Below are positions 1 to 12,539 of a DNA stretch of 64,000 nt, in pieces. Numbering within the stretch: position 1 is the stretch's first letter; each line of letters begins with the position of its first letter. Source of the stretch: Phocoena phocoena. Taxonomy: Eukaryota > Chordata > Mammalia > Artiodactyla > Phocoenidae. The stretch is taken from positions 67,001 to 131,000 of the forward strand of contig NC_089240.1 in the NCBI RefSeq assembly GCF_963924675.1. Reading direction: 5' to 3'. The translations under genes and the position numbers were made by a program. A model generated the notes under the pieces. It was not told where the DNA came from. It saw only the letters and a list, made by a program, of their open reading frames with translations, and made no database searches.

Positions 1-3000
1 ACCCCTCATCACACCCTTTATAAGGGGCCCTCTATAATGAACTGGTGTTTCCCTCTCCACCAGGCTGCTCACCTGTACCCCTCATCACACCCTTTATAAG
101 GGGCCCTCTATAATGAACTGGTGTTTCCCTCTCCACCAGGCTGCTCACCTGTACCCCTCATCACACCCTTTATAAGGGGCCCTCTATAATGAACTGGTGT
201 TTCCCTCTCCACCAGGCTGCTCCCTGTACCCCTCATCATACCCTTTATAAGGGGCCCTCTATAATGAACTGGTGTTTCCCTCACCACCAGGCTGCTCACC
301 TGTACCCCGCATCACACCCTTTATAGGGGGCCCTCTATAATGAACTGGTGTTTCCCTCTCCACCAGGCTGCTCACCTGTACCCCTCATCACACCCTTTAT
401 AAGGGGCCCTCTATAATGAACTGGTGTTTCCCTCTCCACCAGGCTGCTCACCTGTACCCCTCATCACACCCTTTATAAGGGGCCCTCTATAATGAACTGG
501 TGTTTCCCTCTCCACCAGGCTGCTCCCTGTACCCCTCATCATACCCTTTATAAGGGGACCTCTATAATGAACTGGTATTTCCCTCTCCACCAGGCTGCTC
601 ACCTGTACCCCTCATCACACCCTTTATAAGGGGCCCTCTATAATGAACTGGTGTTTCCCTCTCCACCAGGCTACTCACCTGTACCCCTCATCACACCCTT
701 TATAAGGGGCCCTCTATAATGAACTGGTGTTTCCCTCTCCACCAGGCTGCTCACCTGTACCCCTCATCACACCCTTTATAAGGAGCCCTCTATAATGAAC
801 TGGTGTTTCCCTCTCCACCAGGCTGCTCACCTGTACTCCTCATCATACCCTTTATAAGGGGCCCTCTATAATGAACTGGTGTTTCCCTGATGCCTCTCCA
901 CCAGGCTGGTCACCTGTACCCCTCATCACACCCTTTATAAGGGGCCCTCTATAATGAACTGGTGTTTCCCTCTCCACCAGGCTGCTCACCTGTACCCCTC
1001 ATCACACCTTTTATAAGGGGCCCTCTATAATGAACTGGTGTTTCCCTCTCCACCAGGCTGCTCACCTGTACCCCTCATCACACCCTTTATAAGGGGCCCT
1101 CTATAATGAACTGGTGTTTCCCTCTCCACCAGGCTGCTCACCTGTACCCCTCATCACACCCTTTATAAGGGGCCCTCTATAATGAACTGGTGTTTCCCTC
1201 TCCACCAGGCTGCTCCCTGTACCCCTCATCATACCCTTTATAAGGGGACCTCTATAATGAACTGGTATTTCCCTCTCCACCAGGCTGCTCACCTGTACCC
1301 CTCATCACACCCTTTATAAGGGGCCCTCTATAATGAACTGGTGTTTCCCTCTCCACCAGGCTGCTCACCTGTACCCCTCATCACACCCTTTATAAGGGGC
1401 CCTCTATAATGAACTGGTGTTTCCCTCTCCAACAGGCTACTCACCTGTACCCCTCATCACACCCTTTATAAGGGGCCCTCTATAATGAACTGGTGTTTCC
1501 CTCTCCACCAGGCTGCTCACCTGTACCCCTCATCACACCCTTTATAAGGAGCCCTCTATAATGAACTGGTGTTTCCCTCTCCACCAGGCTGCTCACCTGT
1601 ACTCCTCATCATACCCTTTATAAGGGGCCCTCTATAATGAACTGGTGTTTCCCTGATGCCTCTCCACCAGGTTGCTCACCTGTACCCCTCATCACACCCT
1701 TTATAAGGGGCCCTCTATAATGAACTGGTGTTTCCCTCTCCACCAGGCTGCTCACCTGTACCCCTCATCACACCTTTTATAAGGGGCCCTCTATAATGAA
1801 CTGGTGTTTCCCTCTCCACCAGGCTGCTCACCTGTACCCCTCATCACACCCTTTATAAGGAGCCCTCTATAATGAACTGCTGTTTCCCTCTCCACCAGGC
1901 TGCTCACCTGTACCCCTCATCACACCCTTTATAAGGGGCACTCTATAATGAACTGGTGTTTCCCTCTCCACCAGGCTGCTCACCTGTACCCCTCATCACA
2001 CCCTTTATAAGGGGCCCTCTATAATGAACTGGTGTTTCCCTCTCCACCAGGCTGCTCACCTGTACCCCTCATCACACCCTTTATAAGGGGCCCTCTATAA
2101 TGAACTGGTGTTTCCCTCTCCACCAGGCTGCTCACCTGTACCCCTCACCATACCCTTTATAAGGAGCCCTCTATAATGAACTGGTGTTTCCCTCTCCACC
2201 AGGCTGCTCACCTGTACCCCTCATCACACCCTTTATAAGGGGCCCTCTATAATGAACTGGTGTTTCCCTCTCCACCAGGCTGCTCACCTGTACCCCTCAT
2301 CACACCCTTTATAAGGGGCCCTCTATAATGAACTGGTGTTTCCCTCTCCACCAGGCTGCTCACCTGTACCCCTCATCACACCCTTTATAAGGGGCCCTCT
2401 ATAATGAACTGGTGTTTCTCTCTCCACCAGGCTGCTCACCTGTACCCCTCATCACACCCTTTATAAGGGGCCCTCTATAAAGAACTGGTGTTTCCCTCTC
2501 CACCAGGCTGCTCACCTGTACCCCTCATCACACCCTTTATAAGGAGCCCTCTATAATGAACTGGTGTTTCCCTCTCCACCAGGCTGCTCACCTGTACCCC
2601 TCATCACACCCTTTATAAGGGGCCCTCTATAATGAACTGGTGTTTCCCTCTCCACCAGGCTGCTCACCTGTACCCCTCATCACACCCTTTATAAGGGGCC
2701 CTCTATAATGAACTGGTGTTTCCCTCTCCACCAGGCTGCTAACCTGTACCCCTCATCATACCCTTTATAAGGAGCCCTCTATAATGAACTGGTGTTTCCC
2801 TCGCCACCAGGCTGCTCACCTGTACCCCTCATCACACCCTTTATAAGGAGCCCTCTATAATGAACTGGTGTTTCCCTCTCCACCAGGCTGCTCACCTGTA
2901 CCCCTCATCATACCCTTTATAAGGGGCCCTCTATAATGAACTGGTGTTTCCCTCTCCACCAGGCTGCTCACCTGTACCCCTCATCACACCCTTTATAAGG

Positions 3001-4420
3001 GGCCCTTTATAATGAACTGGTGTTTCTCTCTCCACCAGGCTGCTCACCTGTACCCCTCATCATACCCTTTATAAGGGGCCCTCTATAATGAACTGGTGTT
3101 TCCCTCTACACCAGGCTGCTCACCTGTACCCCTCATCATACCCTTTATAAGGGGCCCTCTAAAATGAACTGGTGTTTCCCTGATGCCTCTCCACCAGGCT
3201 GCTCACCTGTACCCCTCATCACACCCTTTATAAGGAGCCCTCTATAATGAACTGGTGTTTCCCTCTCCACCAGGCTGCTCACCTGTACCCCTCATCATAC
3301 CCTTTATAAGGGGCCCTCTATAATGAACTGGTGTTTCCCTCTCCACCAGGCTGCTCACCTGTACCCCTCATCACACCCTTTATAAGGGGCCCTCTATAAT
3401 GAACTGGTGTTTCCTTCTCCACCAGGCTGCTCACCTGTACCCCTCATCACACCCTTTATAAGGAGCCCTCTATAATGAACTGGTGTTTCCCTGATGCCTC
3501 TCCACCACGCTGCTCACCTGTACCCCTCATCATACCCTTTATAAGGGGCCCTCTATAATGAACTGGTGTTTCCCTGATGCCTCTCCACCAGGCTGCTCAC
3601 CTGTACCCCTCATCACACCCTTTATAAGGGGCCCTCTATAATTAACTGGTGTTTCCCTCTCCACCAGGCTGCTCACCTGTACCCCTCATCATACCCTTTA
3701 TAAGGAGCCCTCTATAATGAACTGGTGTTTCCCTGATGCCTCTCCATCAGGCTGCTCACCTGTACCCCTCATCATACCCTTTATAAGGGGCCCTCTATAA
3801 TGAACTGGTGTTTCCCTCTCCACCAGGCTGCTCACCTGTACCCCTCATCACACCCTTTATAAGGAGCCCTCTATAATGAACTGGTGTTTCCCTCTCCACC
3901 AGGCTGCTCACCTGTACCCCTCATCATACCCTTTATAAGGGGCCCTCTATAATGAACTGGTGTTTCCCTCTCCACCAGGCTGCTCACCTGTACCCCTCAT
4001 CACACCCTTTATAAGGGGCCCTTTATAATGAACTGGTGTTTCTCTCTCCACCAGGCTGCTCACCTGTACCCCTCATCATACCCTTTATAAGGGGCCCTCT
4101 ATAATGAACTGGTGTTTCCCTCTACACCAGGCTGCTCACCTGTACCCCTCATCATACCCTTTATAAGGGGCCCTCTAAAATGAACTGGTGTTTCCCTGAT
4201 GCCTCTCCACCAGGCTGCTCACCTGTACCCCTCATCACATCCTTTATAAGGAGCCCTCTATAATGAACTGGTGTTTCCCTCTCCACCAGGCTGCTCACCT
4301 GTACCCCTCATCATACCCTTTATAAGGGGCCCTCTATAATGAACTGGTGTTTCCCTCTCCACCAGGCTGCTCACCTGTACCCCTCATCACACCCTTTATA
4401 AGGGGCCCTCTATAATGAAC
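1..4420. repeat. Higher-order block A, copy 1 (4.7-kb period)
   Basis: This stretch of the array is repeated at 4,697-9,120. Rare variant units recur at fixed offsets. The 75-bp GCTCCCTGT units recur 4,689-4,696 bp later, the CCCTTTATAATG unit at 3,003 recurs at 7,699, the CCACCACGCTG unit near 3,508 recurs near 8,204, and the CTCTAAAATG unit near 4,175 recurs near 8,871. Inside the block is a further 1,016-bp duplication (CCCTTTATAATG at 3,003 and 4,019). A duplication of about 690 bp also lies near the left end (signature units at 411 and 1,101). Edges are set by eye and the left edge may lie outside the window. Confidence 0.85.
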
Positions 4421-4696
4421 TGGTGTTTCCCTGATGCCTCTCCACCAGGCTGCTCACCTGTACCCCTCATCACACCCTTTATAAGGGGCCCTCTATAATG
4501 AACTGGTGTTTCCCTCTCCACCAGGCTGCTCACCTGTACCCCTCATCACACCCTTTATAAGGCGACCTCTATAATGAACTGGTGTTTCCCTCTCCACCAG
4601 GCTGCTCACCTGTACCCCTCATCACACCCTTTATAAGGGGCCCTCTATAATGAACTGGTGTTTCCCTCTCCACCAGGCTGCTCACCTGTACCCCTC

Positions 4697-7600
4697 ATCA
4701 CACCCTTTATAAGGGGCCCTCTATAATGAACTGGTGTTTCCCTCTCCACCAGGCTGCTCACCTGTACCCCTCATCACACCCTGTATAAGGGGCCCTCTAT
4801 AATGAACTGGTGTTTCCCTCTCCACCAGGCTGCTCACCTGTACCCCTCATCACACCCTTTATAAGGGGCCCTCTATAATGAACTGGTGTTTCCCTCTCCA
4901 CCAGGCTGCTCCCTGTACCCCTCATCATACCCTTTATAAGGGGCCCTCTATAATGAACTGGTGTTTCCCTCTCCACCAGGCTGCTCACCTGTACCCCGCA
5001 TCACACCCTTTATAGGGGGCCCTCTATAATGAACTGGTGTTTCCCTCTCCACCAGGCTGCTCACCTGTACCCCTCATCACACCCTTTATAAGGGGCCCTC
5101 TATAATGAACTGGTGTTTCCCTCTCCACCAGGCTGCTCACCTGTACCCCTCATCACACCCTTTATAAGGGGCCCTCTATAATGAACTGGTGTTTCCCTCT
5201 CCACCAGGCTGCTCCCTGTACCCCTCATCATACCCTTTATAAGGGGACCTCTATAATGAACTGGTATTTCCCTCTCCACCAGGCTGCTCACCTGTACCCC
5301 TCATCACACCCTTTATAAGGGGCCCTCTATAATGAACTGGTGTTTCCCTCTCCACCAGGCTGCTCACCTGTACTCCTCATCATACCCTTTATAAGGGGCC
5401 CTCTATAATGAACTGGTGTTTCCCTGATGCCTCTCCACCAGGCTGGTCACCTGTACCCCTCATCACACCCTTTATAAGGAGCCCTCTATAATGAACTGGT
5501 GTTTCCCTCTCCACCAGGCTGCTCACCTGTACTCCTCATCATACCCTTTATAAGGGGCCCTCTATAATGAACTGGTGTTTCCCTGATGCCTCTCCACCAG
5601 GCTGGTCACCTGTACCCCTCATCACACCCTTTATAAGGGGCCCTCTATAATGAACTGGTGTTTCCCTCTCCACCAGGCTGCTCACCTGTACCCCTCATCA
5701 CACCTTTTATAAGGGGCCCTCTATAATGAACTGGTGTTTCCCTCTCCACCAGGCTGCTCACCTGTACCCCTCATCACACCCTTTATAAGGGGCCCTCTAT
5801 AATGAACTGGTGTTTCCCTCTCCACCAGGCTGCTCACCTGTACCCCTCATCACACCCTTTATAAGGGGCCCTCTATAATGAACTGGTGTTTCCCTCTCCA
5901 CCAGGCTGCTCCCTGTACCCCTCATCATACCCTTTATAAGGGGACCTCTATAATGAACTGGTATTTCCCTCTCCACCAGGCTGCTCACCTGTACCCCTCA
6001 TCACACCCTTTATAAGGGGCCCTCTATAATGAACTGGTGTTTCCCTCTCCACCAGGCTGCTCACCTGTACCCCTCATCACACCCTTTATAAGGGGCCCTC
6101 TATAATGAACTGGTGTTTCCCTCTCCACCAGGCTACTCACCTGTACCCCTCATCACACCCTTTATAAGGGGCCCTCTATAATGAACTGGTGTTTCCCTCT
6201 CCACCAGGCTGCTCACCTGTACCCCTCATCACACCCTTTATAAGGAGCCCTCTATAATGAACTGGTGTTTCCCTCTCCACCAGGCTGCTCACCTGTACTC
6301 CTCATCATACCCTTTATAAGGGGCCCTCTATAATGAACTGGTGTTTCCCTGATGCCTCTCCACCAGGTTGCTCACCTGTACCCCTCATCACACCCTTTAT
6401 AAGGGGCCCTCTATAATGAACTGGTGTTTCCCTCTCCACCAGGCTGCTCACCTGTACCCCTCATCACACCTTTTATAAGGGGCCCTCTATAATGAACTGG
6501 TGTTTCCCTCTCCACCAGGCTGCTCACCTGTACCCCTCATCACACCCTTTATAAGGAGCCCTCTATAATGAACTGCTGTTTCCCTCTCCACCAGGCTGCT
6601 CACCTGTACCCCTCATCACACCCTTTATAAGGGGCACTCTATAATGAACTGGTGTTTCCCTCTCCACCAGGCTGCTCACCTGTACCCCTCATCACACCCT
6701 TTATAAGGGGCCCTCTATAATGAACTGGTGTTTCCCTCTCCACCAGGCTGCTCACCTGTACCCCTCATCACACCCTTTATAAGGGGCCCTCTATAATGAA
6801 CTGGTGTTTCCCTCTCCACCAGGCTGCTCACCTGTACCCCTCACCATACCCTTTATAAGGAGCCCTCTATAATGAACTGGTGTTTCCCTCTCCACCAGGC
6901 TGCTCACCTGTACCCCTCATCACACCCTTTATAAGGGGCCCTCTATAATGAACTGGTGTTTCCCTCTCCACCAGGCTGCTCACCTGTACCCCTCATCACA
7001 CCCTTTATAAGGGGCCCTCTATAATGAACTGGTGTTTCCCTCTCCACCAGGCTGCTCACCTGTACCCCTCATCACACCCTTTATAAGGGGCCCTCTATAA
7101 TGAACTGGTGTTTCCCTCTCCACCAGGCTGCTCACCTGTACCCCTCATCACACCCTTTATAAGGGGCCCTCTATAATGAACTGGTGTTTCCCTCTCCACC
7201 AGGCTGCTCACCTGTACCCCTCATCACACCCTTTATAAGGAGCCCTCTATAATGAACTGGTGTTTCCCTCTCCACCAGGCTGCTCACCTGTACCCCTCAT
7301 CACACCCTTTATAAGGGGCCCTCTATAATGAACTGGTGTTTCCCTCTCCACCAGGCTGCTCACCTGTACCCCTCATCACACCCTTTATAAGGGGCCCTCT
7401 ATAATGAACTGGTGTTTCCCTCTCCACCAGGCTGCTAACCTGTACCCCTCATCATACCCTTTATAAGGAGCCCTCTATAATGAACTGGTGTTTCCCTCGC
7501 CACCAGGCTGCTCACCTGTACCCCTCATCACACCCTTTATAAGGAGCCCTCTATAATGAACTGGTGTTTCCCTCTCCACCAGGCTGCTCACCTGTACCCC

Positions 7601-9120
7601 TCATCATACCCTTTATAAGGGGCCCTCTATAATGAACTGGTGTTTCCCTCTCCACCAGGCTGCTCACCTGTACCCCTCATCACACCCTTTATAAGGGGCC
7701 CTTTATAATGAACTGGTGTTTCTCTCTCCACCAGGCTGCTCACCTGTACCCCTCATCATACCCTTTATAAGGGGCCCTCTATAATGAACTGGTGTTTCCC
7801 TCTACACCAGGCTGCTCACCTGTACCCCTCATCATACCCTTTATAAGGGGCCCTCTAAAATGAACTGGTGTTTCCCTGATGCCTCTCCACCAGGCTGCTC
7901 ACCTGTACCCCTCATCACATCCTTTATAAGGAGCCCTCTATAATGAACTGGTGTTTCCCTCTCCACCAGGCTGCTCACCTGTACCCCTCATCATACCCTT
8001 TATAAGGGGCCCTCTATAATGAACTGGTGTTTCCCTCTCCACCAGGCTGCTCACCTGTACCCCTCATCACACCCTTTATAAGGGGCCCTCTATAATGAAC
8101 TGGTGTTTCCTTCTCCACCAGGCTGCTCACCTGTACCCCTCATCACACCCTTTATAAGGAGCCCTCTATAATGAACTGGTGTTTCCCTGATGCCTCTCCA
8201 CCACGCTGCTCACCTGTACCCCTCATCATACCCTTTATAAGGGGCCCTCTATAATGAACTGGTGTTTCCCTGATGCCTCTCCACCAGGCTGCTCACCTGT
8301 ACCCCTCATCACACCCTTTATAAGGGGCCCTCTATAATTAACTGGTGTTTCCCTCTCCACCAGGCTGCTCACCTGTACCCCTCATCATACCCTTTATAAG
8401 GAGCCCTCTATAATGAACTGGTGTTTCCCTGATGCCTCTCCATCAGGCTGCTCACCTGTACCCCTCATCATACCCTTTATAAGGGGCCCTCTATAATGAA
8501 CTGGTGTTTCCCTCTCCACCAGGCTGCTCACCTGTACCCCTCATCACACCCTTTATAAGGAGCCCTCTATAATGAACTGGTGTTTCCCTCTCCACCAGGC
8601 TGCTCACCTGTACCCCTCATCATACCCTTTATAAGGGGCCCTCTATAATGAACTGGTGTTTCCCTCTCCACCAGGCTGCTCACCTGTACCCCTCATCACA
8701 CCCTTTATAAGGGGCCCTTTATAATGAACTGGTGTTTCTCTCTCCACCAGGCTGCTCACCTGTACCCCTCATCATACCCTTTATAAGGGGCCCTCTATAA
8801 TGAACTGGTGTTTCCCTCTACACCAGGCTGCTCACCTGTACCCCTCATCATACCCTTTATAAGGGGCCCTCTAAAATGAACTGGTGTTTCCCTGATGCCT
8901 CTCCATCAGGCTGCTCACCTGTACCCCTCATCACATCCTTTATAAGGAGCCCTCTATAATGAACTGGTGTTTCCCTCTCCACCAGGCTGCTCACCTGTAC
9001 CCCTCATCATACCCTTTATAAGGGCCCCTCTATAATGAACTGGTGTTTCCCTCTCCACCAGGCTGCTCACCTGTACCCCTCATCACACCCTTTATAAGGG
9101 GCCCTCTATAATGAACTGGT
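4697..9120. repeat. Higher-order block A, copy 2
   Basis: Second copy of block A. It keeps the internal 1,016-bp duplication (CCCTTTATAATG at 7,699 and 8,715), so that internal event came before the 4.7-kb event. It differs from copy 1 by a net 7 bp between about 5,290 and 5,800, where copy 2 holds an extra GATGCCT-bearing unit and a different number of canonical units. It also has scattered substitutions, such as CACATCC against CACACCC near 7,918. A CCCTTTATAATG unit at 11,562 shows that related material continues to about 12,200. Confidence 0.82.
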
Positions 9121-12100
9121 GTTTCCTTCTCCACCAGGCTGCTCACCTGTACCCCTCATCACACCCTTTATAAGGAGCCCTCTATAATGAACTGGTGTTT
9201 CCCTGATGCCTCTCCACCAGGCTGCTCACCTGTACCCCTCATCATACCCTTTATAAGGGGCCCTCTATAATGAACTGGTGTTTACCTGATGCCTCTCCAC
9301 CAGGCTGCTCACCTGTACCCCTCATCACACCCTTTATAAGGGGCCCTCTATAATTAACTGGTGTTTCCCTCTCCACCAGGCTGCTCACCTGTACCCCTCA
9401 TCATACCCTTTATAAGGAGCCCTCTATAATGAACTGGTGTTTCCCTGATGCCTCTCCACCAGGCTGCTCACCTGTACCCCTCATCATACCCTTTATAAGG
9501 AGCCCTCTATAATTAACTGGTGTTTCCCTCTCCACCAGGCTGCTCACCTGTACCCCTCATCATACCCTTTATAAGGAGCCCTCTATAATGAACTGGTGTT
9601 TCCCTGATGCCTCTCCATCAGGCTGCTCACCTGTACCCCTCATCATACCCTTTATAAGGGGCCCTCTATAATGAACTGGTGTTTCCCTCTCCACCAGGCT
9701 GCTCACCTGTACCCCTCATCACACCCTTTATAAGGGGCCCTCTATAATGAACTGGTGTTTCCCTCTCCACCCGGCTGCTCACCTGTACCCCTCATCATAC
9801 CCTTTATAAGGGGCCCTCTATAATGAACTGGTGTTTCCCTCTCCACCAGGCTGCTCACCTGTACCCCTCATCATACCCTTTATAAGGAGCCCTCTATAAT
9901 GAACTGGTGTTTCCCTCTCCACCAGGCTGCTCACCTGTACCCCTCATCACACCCTTTATAAGGGGCCCTCTATAATGAACTGGTGTTTCCCTCTCCACCA
10001 GGCTGCTCACCTGTACCCCTCATCACACCCTTTATAAGGGGCCCTCTATAATGAACTGGTGTTTCCCTCTCCACCAGGCTGCTCACCTGTACCCCTCATC
10101 ACACCCTTTATAAGGGGCCCTCTATAATGAACTGGTGTTTCCCTCTCGACCAGGCTGCTCACCTGTACCCCTCATCATACCCTTTATAAGGAGCCCTCTA
10201 TAATGAACTGGTGTTTCCCTCTCCACCAGGCTGCTCACCTGTACCCCTCATCACACCCTTTATAAGGGGCCCTCTATAATGAACTGGTGTTTCCCTCTCC
10301 ACCAGGCTGCTCACCTGTACCCCTCATCACACCTTTTATAAGGGGCCCTCTATAATGAACTGGTGTTTCCCTCTCGACCAGGCTGCTCACCTGTACCCCT
10401 CATCACACCCATTATAAGGAGCCCTCTATAATGAACTGGTGTTTCCCTCTCCACCAGGCTGCTCACCTGTACCCCTCATCACACCCTTTATAAGGGGCCC
10501 TCTATAATGAACTGGTGTTTCCCTCTCCACCAGGCTGCTCACCTGTACCCCTCATCACACCCTTTATAAGGGGCCCTCTATAATGAACTGGTGTTTCCCT
10601 CTTCACCAGGCTGCTCACCTGTACCCCTCATCACACCCTTTATAAGGGGCCCTCTATAATGAACTGGTGTTTCCCTCTCCACCAGGCTGCTCACCTGTAC
10701 CCCTCACCATACCCTTTATAAGGAGCCCTCTATAATGAACTGGTGTTTCCCTCTCCACCAGGCTGCTCACCTGTACCCCTCATCACACCCTTTATAAGGG
10801 GCCCTCTATAATGAACTGGTGTTTCCCTCTCCACCAGGCTGCTCACCTGTACCCCTCATCACACCCTTTATAAGGGGCCCTCTATAATGAACTGGTGTTT
10901 CCCTCTCCACCAGGCTGCTCACCTGTACCCCTCATCACACCCTTTATAAGGGGACCTCTATAATGAACTGGTGTTTCCCTCTCCACCAGGCTGCTCACCT
11001 GTACCCCTCATCACACCCTTTATAAGGGGCCCTCTATAATGAACTGGTGTTTCCCTCTCCACCAGGCTGCTCACCTGTACCCCACATCACACCATTTATA
11101 AGGAGCCCTCTATAATGAACTGGTGTTTCCCTCTCCACCAGGCTGCTCACCTGTACCCCTCATCACACCCTTTATAAGGGGCCCTCTATAATGAACTGGT
11201 GTTTCCCTCTCCACCAGGCTGCTCACCTGTACCCCTCATCACACCCTTTATAAGGGGCCCTCTATAATGAACTGGTGTTTCCCTCTCCACCAGGCTGCTC
11301 ACCTGTACCCCTCATCACACCCTTTATAAGGGGCCCTCTATAATGAACTGGTGTTTCCGTCTCCAGCAGGCTGCTCACCTGTACCCCTCATCATACCCTT
11401 TATAAGGAGCCCTCTATAATGAACTGGTGTTTCCCTCTCCACCAGGCTGCTCACCTGTACCCCTCATCATACCCTTTATAAGGGGCCCTCTATAATGAAC
11501 TGGTGTTTCCCTCTCCACCAGGCTGCTCACCTGTACCCCTCATCACACCCTTTATAAGGGGCCCTTTATAATGAACTGGTGTTTCTCTCTCCACCAGGCT
11601 GCTCACCTGTACCCCTCATCATACCCTTTATAAGGGGCCCTCTATAATGAACTGGTGTTTCCCTCTACACCAGGCTGCTCACCTGTACCCCACATCATAC
11701 CCTTTATAAGGGGCCCTCTAAAATGAACTGGTGTTTCCCTGATGCCTCTCCACCAGGCTGCTCACCTGTACCCCTCATCACATCCTTTATAAGGAGCCCT
11801 CTATAATGAACTGGTGTTTCCCTCTCCACCAGGCTGCTCACCTGTACCCCTCATCATACCCTTTATAAGGGGCCCTCTATAATGAACTGGTGTTTCCCTC
11901 TCCACCAGGCTGCTCACCTGTACCCCTCATCATACCCTTTATAAGGAGCCCTCTATAATGAACTGGTGTTTCCCTCTCCACCAGGCTGCTCACCTGTACC
12001 CCTCATCATACCCTTTATAAGGGGCCCTCTATAATGAACTGGTGTTTCCCTGATGCCTCTCCACCAGGCTGCTCACCTGTACCCCTCATCATACCCTTTA

Positions 12101-12539
12101 TAAGGAGCCCTCTATAATTAACTGGTGTTTCCCTCTCCACCAGGCTGCTCACCTGTACCCCTCATCATACCCTTTATAAGGAGCCCTCTATAATGAACTG
12201 GTGTTTCCCTGATGCCTCTCCATCAGGCTGCTCAACTGTACCCCTCATCATACCCTTTATAAGGGGCCCTCTATAATGAACTGGTGTTTCCCTCTCCACC
12301 CGGCTGCTCACCTGTACCCCTCATCATACCCTTTATAAGGGGCCCTCTATAATGAACTGGTGTTTCCCTCTCCACCAGGCTGCTCACCTGTACCCCTCAT
12401 CATACCCTTTATAAGGGGCCCTCTATAATGAACTGGTGTTTCCCTCTCCACCAGGCTGCTCACCTGTACCCCTCATCACACCCTTTATAAGGGGCCCTCT
12501 ATAATGAACTGGTGTTTCCCTGATGCCTCTCCACCAGGC

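Noticed and set aside
108..5988. Six minus-strand 63-codon frames with nearly the same protein (SSLVERE...HYRGPLIKG) in the array, and another at 37,531-37,722
   Set aside because: They arise because three units run through the frames and the 75-bp or other variant unit shifts the stop. The 76-bp period is not a multiple of three. There is no start context, domain or longer frame.
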